This document shows positions 1 through 39,680 of a DNA stretch of 64,000 nt, one piece after another. The position numbers and the translations under genes are program-made. Position 1 is the first letter of the stretch; each line of letters starts with the position of its first letter. Origin of the DNA: Silurus meridionalis (taxonomy: Eukaryota; Chordata; Actinopteri; Siluriformes; Siluridae); assembly GCF_014805685.1 (NCBI RefSeq), contig NC_060906.1, forward strand, positions 7,718,060 through 7,782,059, given 5' to 3'. Under the pieces are notes generated by a model that had not been told where the DNA came from, made no database searches, and saw only the letters and a list, made by a program, of their open reading frames with translations.

Positions 1-1578
1 TGATTTGCAAATTTTTCGTGTAAAAGCTCCATGAATCCATTTTCGTTCAACATCTCTCAATCATTACATTAACCTCATGATGAGTTTGTCGTTTTTAAAA
101 TGAAACCCACTGCAGCCTGAGGGTACTTTGCTAGTTTATCTGCATAGCCAGGGAGTGTCATGTGACGCTGGTGTAAGGAGCGAGTCGTTAGAGTTTTTTT
201 TGTTAACCAAAACCGAGCTCAGCTCCTGCGATCGCACACATGGCCCTAATCAATAACACAATGCGCATATGGCTCAGGTCAATATCCTGCTGTACACACA
301 CACAATGCAGTGGTCACGCACCCCCTTAAAAACACACACACAACTCACAACACACACAGAGACACAAAGGGCCAGATGCAGCTGTGTCTGGTGGAGAAGG
401 GTTCGGTTGTGGCTACAGAAACATGCGCCACTCCTCTTTGCCGAGGGTTTACTGAGCACAGCAGGAGCTCATGCAAATAGCTGGGGCAGGAGAACACAGC
501 TCTTAAACACCGCACTTCTCTCTCTAGTTTGAGAATTAGCATTATCTTCACACAGTCAAGTATGGAGGCATTTAAAGAAATCAATAGCCAAAATGATTAC
601 ACAAAGAGAGTAATATTTGTAAGAAAGCCAATAAACACTGCAGCATTTAGGAAAGGGGATTTTTCTTTTACTTGATGTATGATTACAATAGAGTGAAATT
701 ATTTCTTTGCATATCCAAGAGATGTTACAACGCTGGTGTTTGCCATAATATAGCGCAAGTGAAGTACAGGGAATTAATGGCCTTGCTCAAGGGCCCCAAA
801 TCACTTCTGTGGCATCTAACTTAGGATTTTCTTCATTCTCTTGTCTTTGCCTGTCAATACAACTATTCAAAAATGACTTGAAATCTGGGACCTTTTTAAA
901 ACATTCCACTTCAAAATTATTGGAATAGAAAAGTCAACTCGTGTTTTATTTGTTTGTTTTTTGCTGTACAGTCTGTACATTTACTTGGTCTTAGAAGACA
1001 TTAGGGTTTGAAATTCATAAGACGAACATGGGACGACAGAACAGAATTTCAGCTTTCACTTTCCGATTTACATGTTTGAACACACCCACTTTTCAAGTGA
1101 CTGAAAATATTGGAACATGTGACTGACAGATGTTTCTTGTTTTTAAAAAGGGTAAACCAACATGATGACCAGAGAGATGTCTTTAAGAGATAAGAGAAAA
1201 TGAAGCTTGAAATTGAGAAAAGAGAAAAAATTTAAAAGAAATAAATAAATGGTCTGTCACACAATGTTTAACACATCCAGATGTAAAACCAACCAATAAA
1301 AGCTGAAAACTGGATGTGTGTAGCAGCAGCCGTGTATAGCAGCCACTAAGAGTAGTCCTTGCCGTTGAAATACTTTTGGAGGGGACGTTTCGAATGAGGT
1401 TTAAAGAGTGTGTAATGCTGCCACTTCTAGCCTGTATTTATTTACTATGTACTCACTGTGTTCTGTTTTTGTGAGCTCCAATTTGGATATTTTCTGTCTG
1501 ACTTGATATTTTTACTAAACTACAAATATACGTCAAGGATGCCTGTGCGGTAGTTATTTTCATATGGCAGTCAGCATG

Positions 1579-1636
<58 letters not shown>

Positions 1637-1823
1637 TGCTCTCACACACAAGCTGTGTAGAGATCTCTGGAGATCTGGCCACACCGTCCCCACCCTCTTA
1701 TAGCGAGATGTGCCAAACTCTCATGGGAGCAAACTGACCACACCTCATACCCCATCATTACCGCCTCACTGCTTCCCCCAACTAACCCCAAAACCGGCAT
1801 GCAATTATCACAGCAAGAATAGA

Positions 1824-1880
<57 letters not shown>

Positions 1881-2449
1881 GAATGTGTTCATAAACATGA
1901 ACGCATGTAAGAATTTGTTTATGTGATTTAGAGGGTGTGTGCATGTGTGTATACGTGTTTTTGTGTGTGTTGGTTTTTTTGGGGGGGGGGTAGATAGATG
2001 GGTGTTGTGTGTTTCTCTCTGTAGGTTCGATTCCCACCCTTCATGAGCGCAAACACATCAATCGCAGACAAGCTCTGAGCTACCAGTGCACGTCTTGAAG
2101 TCAATGAGAACGAGCCACTTCCTGTGTATTTCCAGCGGCAGGTTTCCCAGCACCACTCACACGTGTGTCTGTGTAACTGAAGAAAATCCTGTTACACCAC
2201 AACAGTGTGCCAATTTGCCCTTTGTCAGGGCTGATGTTTCACGCTATGTTTCACACTCCGAGCAAGATTGGGACCAGATAAGATATCTGAATGGCTATTT
2301 TTATTTCTTTTGTCACTTAAATCATCTGCTGGTGGTTTTTGAGACACATGCATTGACCCTTGTATGTAATAAACTAGATAAAAGGCAAACACACACAAGA
2401 ATTGGACAGCAAATGATCGCTATAAACAAATAAATTAAAATTTTTTGGC
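1..2449. other. cdc42bpa intron 5, left part, no exon seen
   Basis: Holds the microsatellites at 1579-1880, a small SINE-like fragment (CCTTGCTCAAGGGCCCC at about 782-797) and otherwise AT-rich single-copy-looking sequence. No kinase exon matching the catalytic loop is visible on the minus strand. Confidence 0.6.
1579..1880 (+). repeat. CA (1579-1634) and GT (1825-1878) microsatellites, inverted pair
   Basis: Two dinucleotide tracts of over 50 bp in opposite phase, 190 bp apart. Open frames of His-Thr or Cys-Val here are artefacts. Confidence 0.9.
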
Positions 2450-3055
2450 TTTAACAGAAGGAGCTGAAACAAAGAACAGGAGAGATGATGTTAGCAGACT
2501 GCCTCACCCCCACAGGCAAACATGGAGGTGGAAGCTTAATGGTTTGTGGTTATTTTGGAGACTTATTCCAGGTGAAAGGAAAACTGAACCAACATGGCTC
2601 CCATTCCATACTTCAACAAACACCACGCAATTCTATCTGGACTGTGGCTCATTTGAACCAACTACAACATGCAACAAGACAACTAGCCAAAATATATGCA
2701 CAAGCTCTGTAAGTGTTATTTAGAGAGCAAACAATTAGCTGGTGTGTTTATATATCATGGAATGGCCTGCCCAGTCACCACACCTTAATCTTATTGAACT
2801 GCTCTGGGATGAACCAATCGAATGGATCGAAAGTTCAGAAGGAAATCTAGTGAAGAACATCTTTGGCAAGTTTTACAAGAGGCACAGTATTTCAGATGAA
2901 TGTTTGGAGAAACGAAGTGAAGTTATTCATGCTAAGGGAGGGTTTTTTCTTAAATAAAATAAAGCGGAACATCTGTACATTTGTAATGTTGTTTTGTCTT
3001 CATACCAGTTTGTTACATAGAAACAAAAGGAACATGCATGTGTGTTTCTAAAAGG
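2450..3055 (+). mobile_element. Degenerate Tc1/mariner copy (family B)
   Basis: Remnant of the C-terminal half of a Tc1 transposase, with GGTGGAAGCTTAATGG, CCCAGTCACCACACC (the PQSPDLNPIE-type region) and CATGCTAAGGGAGG. It shares long stretches with 18165-18790 and 58640-59330. There are many stops and indels. Confidence 0.7.
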
Positions 3056-3605
3056 ATTTGTATGTTAAATCCCTATTAGAGTACAAATTAAAACCAGAAA
3101 TGAGATTTCTTAGCACTAATTAGATGTATTATTTCTACTTGAGAGAAAGGATTAATGAAAACATGTTATCTGTTCATATATAAATCCTATTGTCAGTGTT
3201 TCATGATCACAGCTGCTACATGTATTTTTGGTTCTTAAAAAAAAATACATTGTTCAATAAACACTTCAGGGCATCCCATTATTATTAACAGGTTCAAGAG
3301 CTGAAACAAAAAAAAAAAATCTAAATCTAAACCAAAAAAACTGCCACCTGCAGCTTTGCTTCTTATTTGCATCCATTCAAATTCATTGAGTGGCTCCACC
3401 CATTTTACTTTGTCCTACGGTCATTTGGTAAATCTCATTACAAATAAACGGCTTCTACAGTGACTGATGCTCATTGTTGAAAGTCATTCGTTTTTTATGA
3501 TTACAAGTAAGAAGATAACTCAAGTAAAATCATCCCAACTCAAGGCGTGGTCTCAGTAAGAAGCTAAGCTAGGCAACATAAGCTAGCAAGAAACAGTCAC
3601 CTCAC

Positions 3606-31345
<27,740 letters not shown>

Positions 31346-31989
31346 GACGCACGGCTGCTCCTGGTGCCTTCTTTCTGCTTCAAAATCCAGCTTCCAAACT
31401 CGCCTGGACTACCCGAGGAGCACCTCCGGGTGTCTCTCAGCATTTAAAAGCTGAAGTGCTGCATAGCTGAAACCTTTAAGTCATGATCCAACACACACAC
31501 ATACATACATACACACTTCGATAGAACGTCAGTGTGACAAATCATATCCCCATCATCTAGAGACATTTAGGGAGATCTGCAAAACGCCTTGGCCGGTAGA
31601 TCTGACGTCTCCAAAGTGTATCTTTTCCTTTCCTTTTTTTCCTATTTCCAGAATTAAATGCAGTGCTTGCAAAGAAAAAAATGCGACCTCTTCTCAATTC
31701 GGTTAATATGTACATATGCGCTCATCTGTCATGCCCTCACACACACACACACACACAAAAAGCCTATGCATCAGTCCGGGATCTGCAATGCTACAAAAAG
31801 CGCGTCTGCCCCTCCTCTTGCGAAAATCCTCAGCAGCCCAGTTTAGTTTTTGTCCCTTTTCGAATGTCCAGCTACACATGCACAGGTCCTCGGTGGGTCA
31901 CGGATTTCATTTATTCCCAGGAAAACGTAGCCTTGCTCCAAAACGGATCCACGGAAGACACGTCCTTGTTCCGTGCTCCGGCTTTTTTT

Positions 31990-31997
31990 TCCCCTCC

Positions 31998-32031
<34 letters not shown>

Positions 32032-32150
32032 TTCTCTCTCTCTTCCTTGCAGTAGCGTCACTGCTGCAGGCAGGAACCGGCAGCATCATGGTGGACGTCA
32101 TCATGATACCGCTGCGTTGAAATTATGACGTCGACGCGCCTTTGATTTGA
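31990..32150 (-). promoter_or_regulatory. cdc42bpa: Probable cdc42bpa promoter / 5' end region
   Basis: About 650-800 bp upstream of the start codon. It contains two CRE-type cores: TGACGTC on the minus strand at 32100-32094 and on the plus strand at 32126-32132. There is a further GCGTCA core near 32055 and a CT tract at about 32003-32030. The GC content falls sharply right of 32150. The transcription start itself is not determined; 31346 up to roughly 32050 would be 5' UTR. Confidence 0.4.
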
Positions 32151-32918
32151 ATGAAGTTCAAAAATAGAATTCTGTTTGTTTTTTGTTTCTTTCTTTCTTT
32201 TGCTTGGAGGGGAAAAGGGGCGTGCAGGTAATCAGTAATAAAAAAAAAACTTTAGGAGTGAATGCACAAAGAAAAAAAATGTATGCAATCTATTGATTTA
32301 CTGTATTTTAAGTATTTGCTTGTTATATTTTCATTACACTTGTCTACAAGGAGAAAAACTCGGTAATGAACGTAGCTAAAGCTTTGAGAATTGTGTCACT
32401 AATAAAAGAAAATTAAGTCCTGAGAGTTAATTGGCTCCAGTTTTCAAGATACAGCTTCAGGTCAGAAGTACATCAAAATAATTTTTATGCTTTTTTCGTT
32501 TATGCTCCATAATTTTTCTACAAAATGTGATAAAGCAATTAGAATGATGCCACACCAATCCTTATATATTCATATTTTTATTAATACCAATTACATAATT
32601 TTCCATTTATTTATTGATTTTTTCTCATGAAAAATGTACCTAATTGTGGGTGGGTTGGTCCCATTGCTGTATATCTTCCCAGTCTCTTAAGATACAACCT
32701 CAAAATTATACAGTTTTAAAGCATACAAAATATACTATAAATATCACATTTTAGATGCAAATGTAACCTCGCCACACAAAAATGACACTTTCATAAGTCA
32801 CCAGATGTAACTGTATGATGCGTAGATCTGACATAGACAAATGTACTTTGCAATAAAAGTCTCAATGTAAAGATAACTTTATAAGATGTCATATGGTACT
32901 ATTTTTATTGTTCTACCA

Positions 32919-32967
<49 letters not shown>

Positions 32968-33061
32968 CTCTGTGCGTTGTTGCACTTTGACTACTTCAAA
33001 CTTGACCACTGAAAGCAAAAGGTGATTGTCTCAGCCTATTCATCTGAGTGTATTGGTGTAC

Positions 33062-33270
33062 CTAGGGGATTGGTAGCTCAGTGGTTAAGGCACTGGTTTA
33101 CTGTTCAAGCCCCAGTGTGCCACTTTTGGGCCCTTAACCCTCTGTGCTCCAGGGGCGCTGTCGAAAGCTGACCCTGTGCTCTGCCCCTAGTTTTGGAATC
33201 AGCTGGGATATAAAGAAAAGTATTTCACTGTGCTGTAATGTATATGTGACAAATAAAGGCTATTAAAAAA
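33062..33270 (+). mobile_element. tRNA-derived SINE
   Basis: The head GGTAGCTCAGTGGTTAAGG has an A-box (TAGCTCAGTGG) and the B-box-like GTTCAAGCCCC follows. The body contains TTTGGGCCCTTAACCCTC and TATTTCACTGTGCTGTAATG, and the tail is A-rich. It is not a functional tRNA gene because the cloverleaf cannot close. Confidence 0.8.
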
Positions 33271-34141
33271 AAAACATTATCCATGTTGGAGAAATGAAAA
33301 GGCATACTTTGTGTCAATCATCAACCAATCAGGGGCATCTTTGAATATATGCATGTGGAAGAGGTTAGACAGTGCTTTTCTCCAAGTGTGTTACATCTCC
33401 TGCATTTACAACCTCAGATTCAGGAAAAAAGATTCTGTACATCCCAGCAGCTCTCTTATCAACACTTCCTTTTGTGCAAAACTTGCTTGGTTGCATAAAA
33501 ATTACAAAAATCCAACAATCCGAATCATAGATTAGACTGATGATTTTATTATTGAGAATACAAATTATGCTTAGCACTGGTCAGACCCCACCACAAAATG
33601 TACCTACAGACTACAAATTGATGTCAGTTTGTGTCAACTAAATTGTAGAGGCTAATTATTACTATTGTAATATACTGTAAATGTGAAATTTTAATGCTGT
33701 CATATTACTCCATGTACACATTGAAAGAAGACAAATTACAATGCTCAGCAAGTGACACTGGTACAAGACACAAGGTTCTACAAATGCACTGTTTAGAGTT
33801 GATGTCCAAAACTGAGATCCTTCCATTATATTAAACACTGTAAACATTCCTTGCTTCTTTCAATAATTGTTTGTCACTTTGTTGTATGTGAAAACTGGCA
33901 ATTAGCATTCACTCAATATCAAAATGCATCACATCAGTGTCATTCACCAAAACTCTGTGATCTACAGTGCCCATGACAGAGAGAGAAAATGGCCATTTTA
34001 GCCACTGTTGGAGCTCTAATGGGGTCAAAAATGGTGCATTAGATGCTGATGTACTGTTCATTACATTTCAATCAGTCAAAAAATAAATACAAAAACAGGC
34101 CCAGTATGGACCAAATCCAGAGAGGTTGGGTTATGATGGGG

Positions 34142-34262
34142 AAATAGTACATTTACATTCATGGCATTTGCCAGATGCTCTCATCCAAAGAAACTCACAG
34201 TTACCTCATTCATGCAACTGAGGGTTAAGGGTTCAATCTAGCAGCTCCTATTGAACAGTATC
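34142..34262 (-). mobile_element. SINE 3' fragment (second subfamily)
   Basis: In reverse it gives the GAGCATCTGGCAAATGCCATG tail shared with 59795-59990. Confidence 0.55.
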
Positions 34263-34954
34263 TTTGTCCAACTGCATTTGATGAAATATCAGCAAAAAGG
34301 GTTGATAGGTTTCAACAACTTTTGTAACCCAACACCATCTAAAATACAACGCCAAAAAAGGCCTGAATGGAAAATGGGAGAGGTTGGAAAATCTGTCCTA
34401 ATCCTCCTTTTTCTCTCCTAGTCTTTGCAAATATACCTCTATATTACAAGCACACTGTCTACATTTACACTTTGCTTTTTGAAAGATGTATTCGATTCAA
34501 TTCAATAATTTTCTATAAAACAACAAGACAGCCATGGAATATTCTAAAATTGTCCAACTCTCATCTCTGTGTTTCCTTCACCAAAAAACATGCACTGTGC
34601 AATACAACTTCTGCCTCAGTGGGCCAGCGATTGCAGTTCTTACTGTGGACCAATGGAAGCAAAACAGTGCAAAATAAAGAAAAAGCTAACAAATTTTAAA
34701 AATCTTGCAATCTCAACAACCTCAGATGAGCAACAACCTGATATATTACAGTATCACTGTTAATTGTACAAAAAGAAAGACAAAACTTACTTCCATTGGA
34801 ATTGAGAGGCTGAGTAACAGTCGCATGCTACTAATTAAATGCCCTTGATTATTTGATCATTGGCAAGTAGGACCATCGAAATAAAAGCCGATATAAAAAG
34901 TTTTAGCAGTTGCTGGTCTGGAGCATTCAGCTGTCTTGTGTATGATATCAGCAA

Positions 34955-35195
34955 TGATCTTCACATTCACATTTGTATGCTGTCGTCCCCTCACTTTCAC
35001 ACGTTCACTCAGGTTTGTTGACGGTGGTGTGGTGGGTCGTCGCTTATCCCAGAGATCCCTCATGTCTGTGTTACCTTCTGGTTCTCCCTTTTAGTTATGC
35101 TGCCATAGCGAGTCTTGCCGGAGTCCAAACTGCACAGTGACATTAACTTTCATACAAAAATAAGGACACTTATCCATATCCTTCTCTTCCTGTCA

Positions 35196-35252
<57 letters not shown>

Positions 35253-35805
35253 AAACCTGCTCTTGAGGCTCCAGTGACCACTGTTCCTGCCCCTCTCCCC
35301 TTCGTGGATCTTCCCACTTTGTCCAGGCTTGCTTCTGGATAGTGTTCTCTTCGACTGGAGGCCACTCTGTGCAGCTTGGGACGGTTTCTCATCAACACCT
35401 TGGGTGGTTTCATGAAATTCCGGAGTAAGAACAGGAGCTTTGAGGATGGATTGGACTGTAGTTAATGTCAACAGTCTCCTACACTGACTCAGGACTACTT
35501 TTCGCTTCTGATCATCATCACTGTACCCCACAACATTGTATATCTGCTATAAATGGACATTTAGTGCAACCCAGATGAGGATGGGTTCCCTCTTGAGTCT
35601 GGTTCCTCTCAAGGTTTCTTCCTTATGCCAAAGGAGTTTTTTTCTTGCCACAGTCACCACAGGTTCGCTAATCAGTGACAAACTTAGAACATATTCACTT
35701 TTAATCACCACATTATCTGTGTAAAGCTGCTTTGAGACAATGTTCATTGTTAAAAGCGCTATACAAATAAAAATTAATTAAATTAAATTGAATTGAATTG
35801 ATATT
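34955..35805 (+). repeat. Interspersed repeat family D, copy 2, with internal CT tract
   Basis: Nearly collinear with 55985-56705: TGCTGTCGTCCCCTCAC, GTTTGTTGACGGTG, CCTCTGTCACCC then (CT)n at about 35204-35253, AGTGTTCTCTTCGACTGGAGGCC, and the end AAGCTGCTTTGAGACAATG. Confidence 0.75.
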
Positions 35806-35809
35806 AGAG

Positions 35810-36715
35810 AATCAACTGTTGCTGCCCATTAATCTGAAAAGGGTTATACGGCAGTTTCTTTCATTGCTCTACAACAGGGAAGATTATTCACAAGCAGAAA
35901 ACATTCAAGACAGTGGCCAATCTTCCCTGGAGTGGGCGTCCCAACAAATTTACTCTAAGGTCAGACCGTGCAATGCTCAGAGAAATTGCAAAAGTCCCAA
36001 GAGTTACAAGTCAGACTCTACATGCCTCAGCTAGCATGTTAAATGTTGAAGTTCATCACAGTACAATTATAAAAAGATTGAACAAGTTTGGTTTGTTTGG
36101 AAGGGTTGCCAAGAGAAAGCGTCTTTGGCAAAACCAAAACATGCCATATCAGCATAAACACCTCATACCGACTGTCAATCAAGGTGGTGGATTGGGGTGA
36201 TGATTTGGACTTGTTTTGCAGCCACAGCAACTGAGTACCTAGCAATCATTGAATCAACCATGAACTCCTAAGTATACCAAAGTATTCTAGAGTCAAATGG
36301 GACACCTTCAGTCTGACAGCTAAAGCTTGGCCAAAATTCTGTCATGCAACAGAGAAATGCTCTCAGTCAAACCAACAAATCTACAACACAATGGCTGTGA
36401 TAAGAACAGAATCAAGGCTGTAATGGCCCAGTCAAAGTCCAGACCTTAGCTCGATTGGAATGCTGTGGCAGGACCTTAAGAGAACTGTGCGTAAACAAAT
36501 GCTCACAAACCTCAATGAACCGAAACAACACTGTAAAGAAGTGTGAGCCAAAATTCCTCCACAATTAAGTTATTGCTTCTAAAGGCGGTTCTACAAGCAA
36601 TTGGATTATAAGGTGTACTTAGTTTTTTGCACATAGAATCTCCATTTCGGATTGATTTGTGAAACAAATAAAAGTTATGGAGGTTTGAATGAGGATATTA
36701 TGAAGATTAAAATGT
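35810..36715 (+). mobile_element. Degenerate Tc1/mariner copy (family C)
   Basis: Encodes WSGRPNKFTLRSDRAMLREI and nearby HSTIIKRLNKFGLFGRVAKR, typical of the second DNA-binding domain of a Tc1 transposase. Further remnants of the catalytic part (GGCCCAGTCAAAGTCCAGACC) lie near 36425. Multiple stops. Confidence 0.7.
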
Positions 36716-36759
36716 GCTAAATGGCTGATAAAAAAAAAGAAAAAAAAGAGGCTTTGACT

Positions 36760-36992
36760 TGTCAGATGTACATTACAGTACAGTGAAATTCTTTATTCGC
36801 ATATCACTGGTTGTTAGAAAAAGGGGGGTCAGAGCGTCAGCCATGTTACAGAACCTATGGAGCAAAGAAGGTTAGGGGCCTTGCTCAAGGGCCCCAAGAG
36901 TGGCAGATTGCCAGTGCTGGGGCTTGAACTAATGGTCTTCCGATATCAGTAAACCAGAGCCTTAACCTTTAAGCCACCACAGAAAAATACAG
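36760..36992 (-). mobile_element. tRNA-derived SINE
   Basis: Same family as 33062-33270 in reverse. On the minus strand GTTCAAGCCCC (B-box) is followed by CCCTTGAGCAAGGCCCC and a TTTCACTGTACTGTAATGTAC end. Confidence 0.8.
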
Positions 36993-37114
36993 AGACTGCC
37001 AGTGTTAAAAAGTCATTACATTTTCTCTTCACTGGAACCAAGAGGCCAAAATCTATTCCCACATAATGATGCCCCACTGAACACCTTTGGGATGAACTCT
37101 AACTCTGAATGAAC

Positions 37115-38205
37115 CCCAGACTTTCTCACCTCCATCTCACTAACCTTGTCTATAAACCCATGCTAAAATCTTGTGAAAAAACTTCCCAGAAGATTGAAAC
37201 TTATTCCAATGTTCAGCAACCTCTCCTCTCCTCTCCTCTCCTCTCCTCTCCTCTCCTCTCCTCTCCTCTCCTCTCCTCTCCTCTCCTCTCCTCTCCTCTC
37301 CTCTCCTCTCCTCTCCTCTCCTCTCTCCTCTCCTCCTCTCTCTCCTCTCCTCTCCTCCTCTCCTCTCCTCCTCTCCTCTCTCCTCCTCTCTCCTCTCCTC
37401 CTCTCCTCCTCTCCTCCTCCTCCTCTCCTCTCCTCTCCTCTCTCCTCTCCTCTCCTCTCCTCTCCTCTCTCTCCTCTCCTCTCCTCCTCTCCTCCTCCTC
37501 TCCTCCTCCTCTCCTCTCCTCTCCTCCTCTCCTCTCTCCTCTCCTCTCCTCTCCTCCTCTCCTCTCTCTCCTCTCCTCTCCTCTCTCCTCTCCTCTCCTC
37601 TCCTCCTCTCCTCTCCTCTCCTCCTCCTCCTCTCCTCTCCTCTCCTCTCCTCTCTCTCCTCTCCTCTCCTCTCTCTCTCTCCTCTCTCCTCTCCTCTCCT
37701 CTTCTCTCCTCTCCTCAGATCTGCACACTTTGTCCCGGCCTGCCTCTTGATGGTGTTCTCTTCGACTGTAAGCTACTCTGTGTAGCTGGGGATGGTTTCA
37801 CATCAACAGTCTGGGGATCCATGAAATTACAGAGTAACACAGGCACTTTGAGGTGGATTTGGATTGTGTTTAATCTCAACAGTTTGCTAAACTGTTTGCA
37901 TTGAATCACCATTACTGCACACCTCAACATTGTTTAACTGTAATAAATAGACATTTGGTGCCACTCAGATGAAGATGAGGTTCCCCTTGATTCTGGTTTC
38001 TCTTCTTTCTAATTCCCTCTTTTTTTAAACTTTTTCCTTGCCACAGTCACCCCAGGTTTGCTCATTGGGGATAAATATACATAGTTCATGAATTTAAATC
38101 TTTGTTCTATCATTCTTACATTCTGTAAAGCTGCTTTGAGACAATGTCCTTTGTGAAAAGTTCTAAAGAAATAAACTTGAAATAAATTGAATTGAAAAAA
38201 AGAGA
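37115..38205 (+). repeat. Interspersed repeat family D, copy 3, with giant CT-rich expansion
   Basis: After the CT-rich array (37213-37717) it resumes with GGTGTTCTCTTCGACTGTAAGC, GTAAAGCTGCTTTGAGACAATG and an AAATTGAATTG end, matching the 3' half of copies 2 and 4. Confidence 0.7.
37213..37717 (+). repeat. (CCTCT)n pentanucleotide array, about 505 bp
   Basis: Near-perfect CCTCT units for the first 110 bp, then interrupted CTC/TCTCC variants. Long Leu/Ser and Arg/Glu frames across it are artefacts. It occupies the position of the CT tract in the other family D copies. Confidence 0.9.
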
Positions 38206-38704
38206 ACTACTGCCATCTTATGGCCACAGATATGTAATACACTTAAAAATAATTATAACATTATATCTCTGAGGGTCTCAACTGGCCATGTGCTACCTTC
38301 TAAAAGAGATGTTCTATCTCATGCCATTAAGGACCAACAGGCCATTTTTAGACAATCGTGGATCACATGCTGGGAACCACTGGACACCAGTAGGGACCAT
38401 TAGGACGTCATTAAGCATCCAGATTCCAATAAATTTCCACTTCCTATGTTTTGATAGGAATAATTTCATGATGGACTTACTGGTTATGGATCATAATTGT
38501 ATTTGTCGAAGGAACCATGAGTACAGATATGATGAGTACATCATATTTGTATGATGGATTCTGCTAATGTGATTTGAACTTACTCTAAAAAAAATGTAAA
38601 AAATGTAGTGTTCCATCATAAATATGTGAAAGCAATGCATGAGTACTAAAGCTTGTGAACTGTTTTCGACTTGTGTGAGGATTTCAAATCCATACCAACA
38701 CACA

Positions 38705-38781
<77 letters not shown>

Positions 38782-39079
38782 AATCACAAAAACCCACAGG
38801 GTGATAAACAAGGTGCTAATCATGTCTTTGGTGTCAAACATTTGATGTAAGATCTCATGTAAGGAGTGAAATCAGAGGTGCTGCATGTGTGTATTAAGTA
38901 GTATGATGTGCTGAAACTATATACTTGTGACATACAGTTGCCTGCTTGGGTTTTGTTTAGTTCACTTCAGCATATCTTGTGTGTGCTTCCATTAAAAAAA
39001 AATAATACACCATGCGTCGTTGCACGTCATAGGATCGGCTCTGGTTGTTGTTTTATGAAGCAGAAGCAAAGGCAGAGGC
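38206..39079. other. Intergenic stretch upstream of lefty
   Basis: Contains the CA-CT compound tract at 38700-38779 and a FoxH1-like TGTGTATT at 38888-38895. No gene. Confidence 0.5.
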
Positions 39080-39182
39080 GGAGATCTGTTTAAACAGACC
39101 CGCTATTCATATGCAACAACCCGGGTGCTAATTAGCACGTGTTTTGTTGATTGGGGCTCCACTCTTTCCTTTGATTAAGGGC
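39080..39182 (+). promoter_or_regulatory. Candidate enhancer: palindromic forkhead and homeodomain motifs, E-box, TCF motif
   Basis: A single-copy block about 1.55 kb upstream of lefty. It holds a perfect 14-bp palindrome TCTGTTTAAACAGA (39085-39098; forkhead-like halves plus Smad-like CAGA ends) and a POU-like ATTCATATGCAA (39105-39116). A second 14-bp palindrome, GTGCTAATTAGCAC (39125-39138), overlaps the E-box CACGTG (39136-39141). TTGATTGG (39147-39154) and CTTTGATT (39169-39176) complete the set. Enhancer function is inferred from motif density; no conservation could be tested. Confidence 0.35.
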
Positions 39183-39309
39183 TGTGAGAATAAGAAGTTC
39201 CCCTATTGTGGACCAAAGGGCCTGTGGATAATTGACAAGGGAAGGGGAGAAGACTGACACATATCACACAAGGGATTTAGGCCTTCTAGTTTGCTGGGAA
39301 GAGAAAAAA

Positions 39310-39371
<62 letters not shown>

Positions 39372-39599
39372 TGGGATAGTGTGTGGATGTAGTTTTATTG
39401 ACAGAAAACCATGTAAATGCAGAGTCTGGGATGAAAAAACTTTCACTACAAGATGTTATATGTTCTTTCTCTTTCTCTTTTATAAGTTTGGGCTTGCTCT
39501 TGGGCTGTTCTTTGGATTTGTGCATGCATGCACACCACGCGAGCGAGCTCTGGTTCAGCCTCGTGTGCCGCGTTTTCCAAGCGCAAGAGAAGTCATCTG

Positions 39600-39680
39600 G
39601 CCCTCCTTTGCTGCGAGCAGTCTGTCTGACATCTCTGAGCAAATAGAGGGGGCCAATACACAAACTCAGACAGTGGGCCC
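39600..39680 (+). promoter_or_regulatory. Candidate FoxH1/Smad (Nodal-responsive) element upstream of lefty
   Basis: AATACACA at 39655-39662 matches the FoxH1 consensus. It is followed five bases later by CAGAC at 39667-39671 and preceded by overlapping GTCTG/GTCTGAC Smad-type boxes at 39620-39630. The cluster is about 1 kb upstream of the lefty ATG, in non-repetitive sequence. Lefty genes are known direct Nodal targets through FoxH1-Smad2. The function here is inferred from motifs alone. Confidence 0.45.

Noticed and set aside
1453..2037. Cys-Val and His-Thr repeat frames
   Set aside because: Translations of CA/GT microsatellites, as are similar frames throughout the window.
33062..33140. 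Possible tRNA gene
   Set aside because: The A- and B-box-like sequences belong to a SINE. The acceptor stem and body do not form a cloverleaf, and the element has a typical SINE 3' tail.
37109..37904. Long open frames of Leu/Ser and Arg/Glu repeats
   Set aside because: They are translations of the (CCTCT)n array and have no splice, start or family support.
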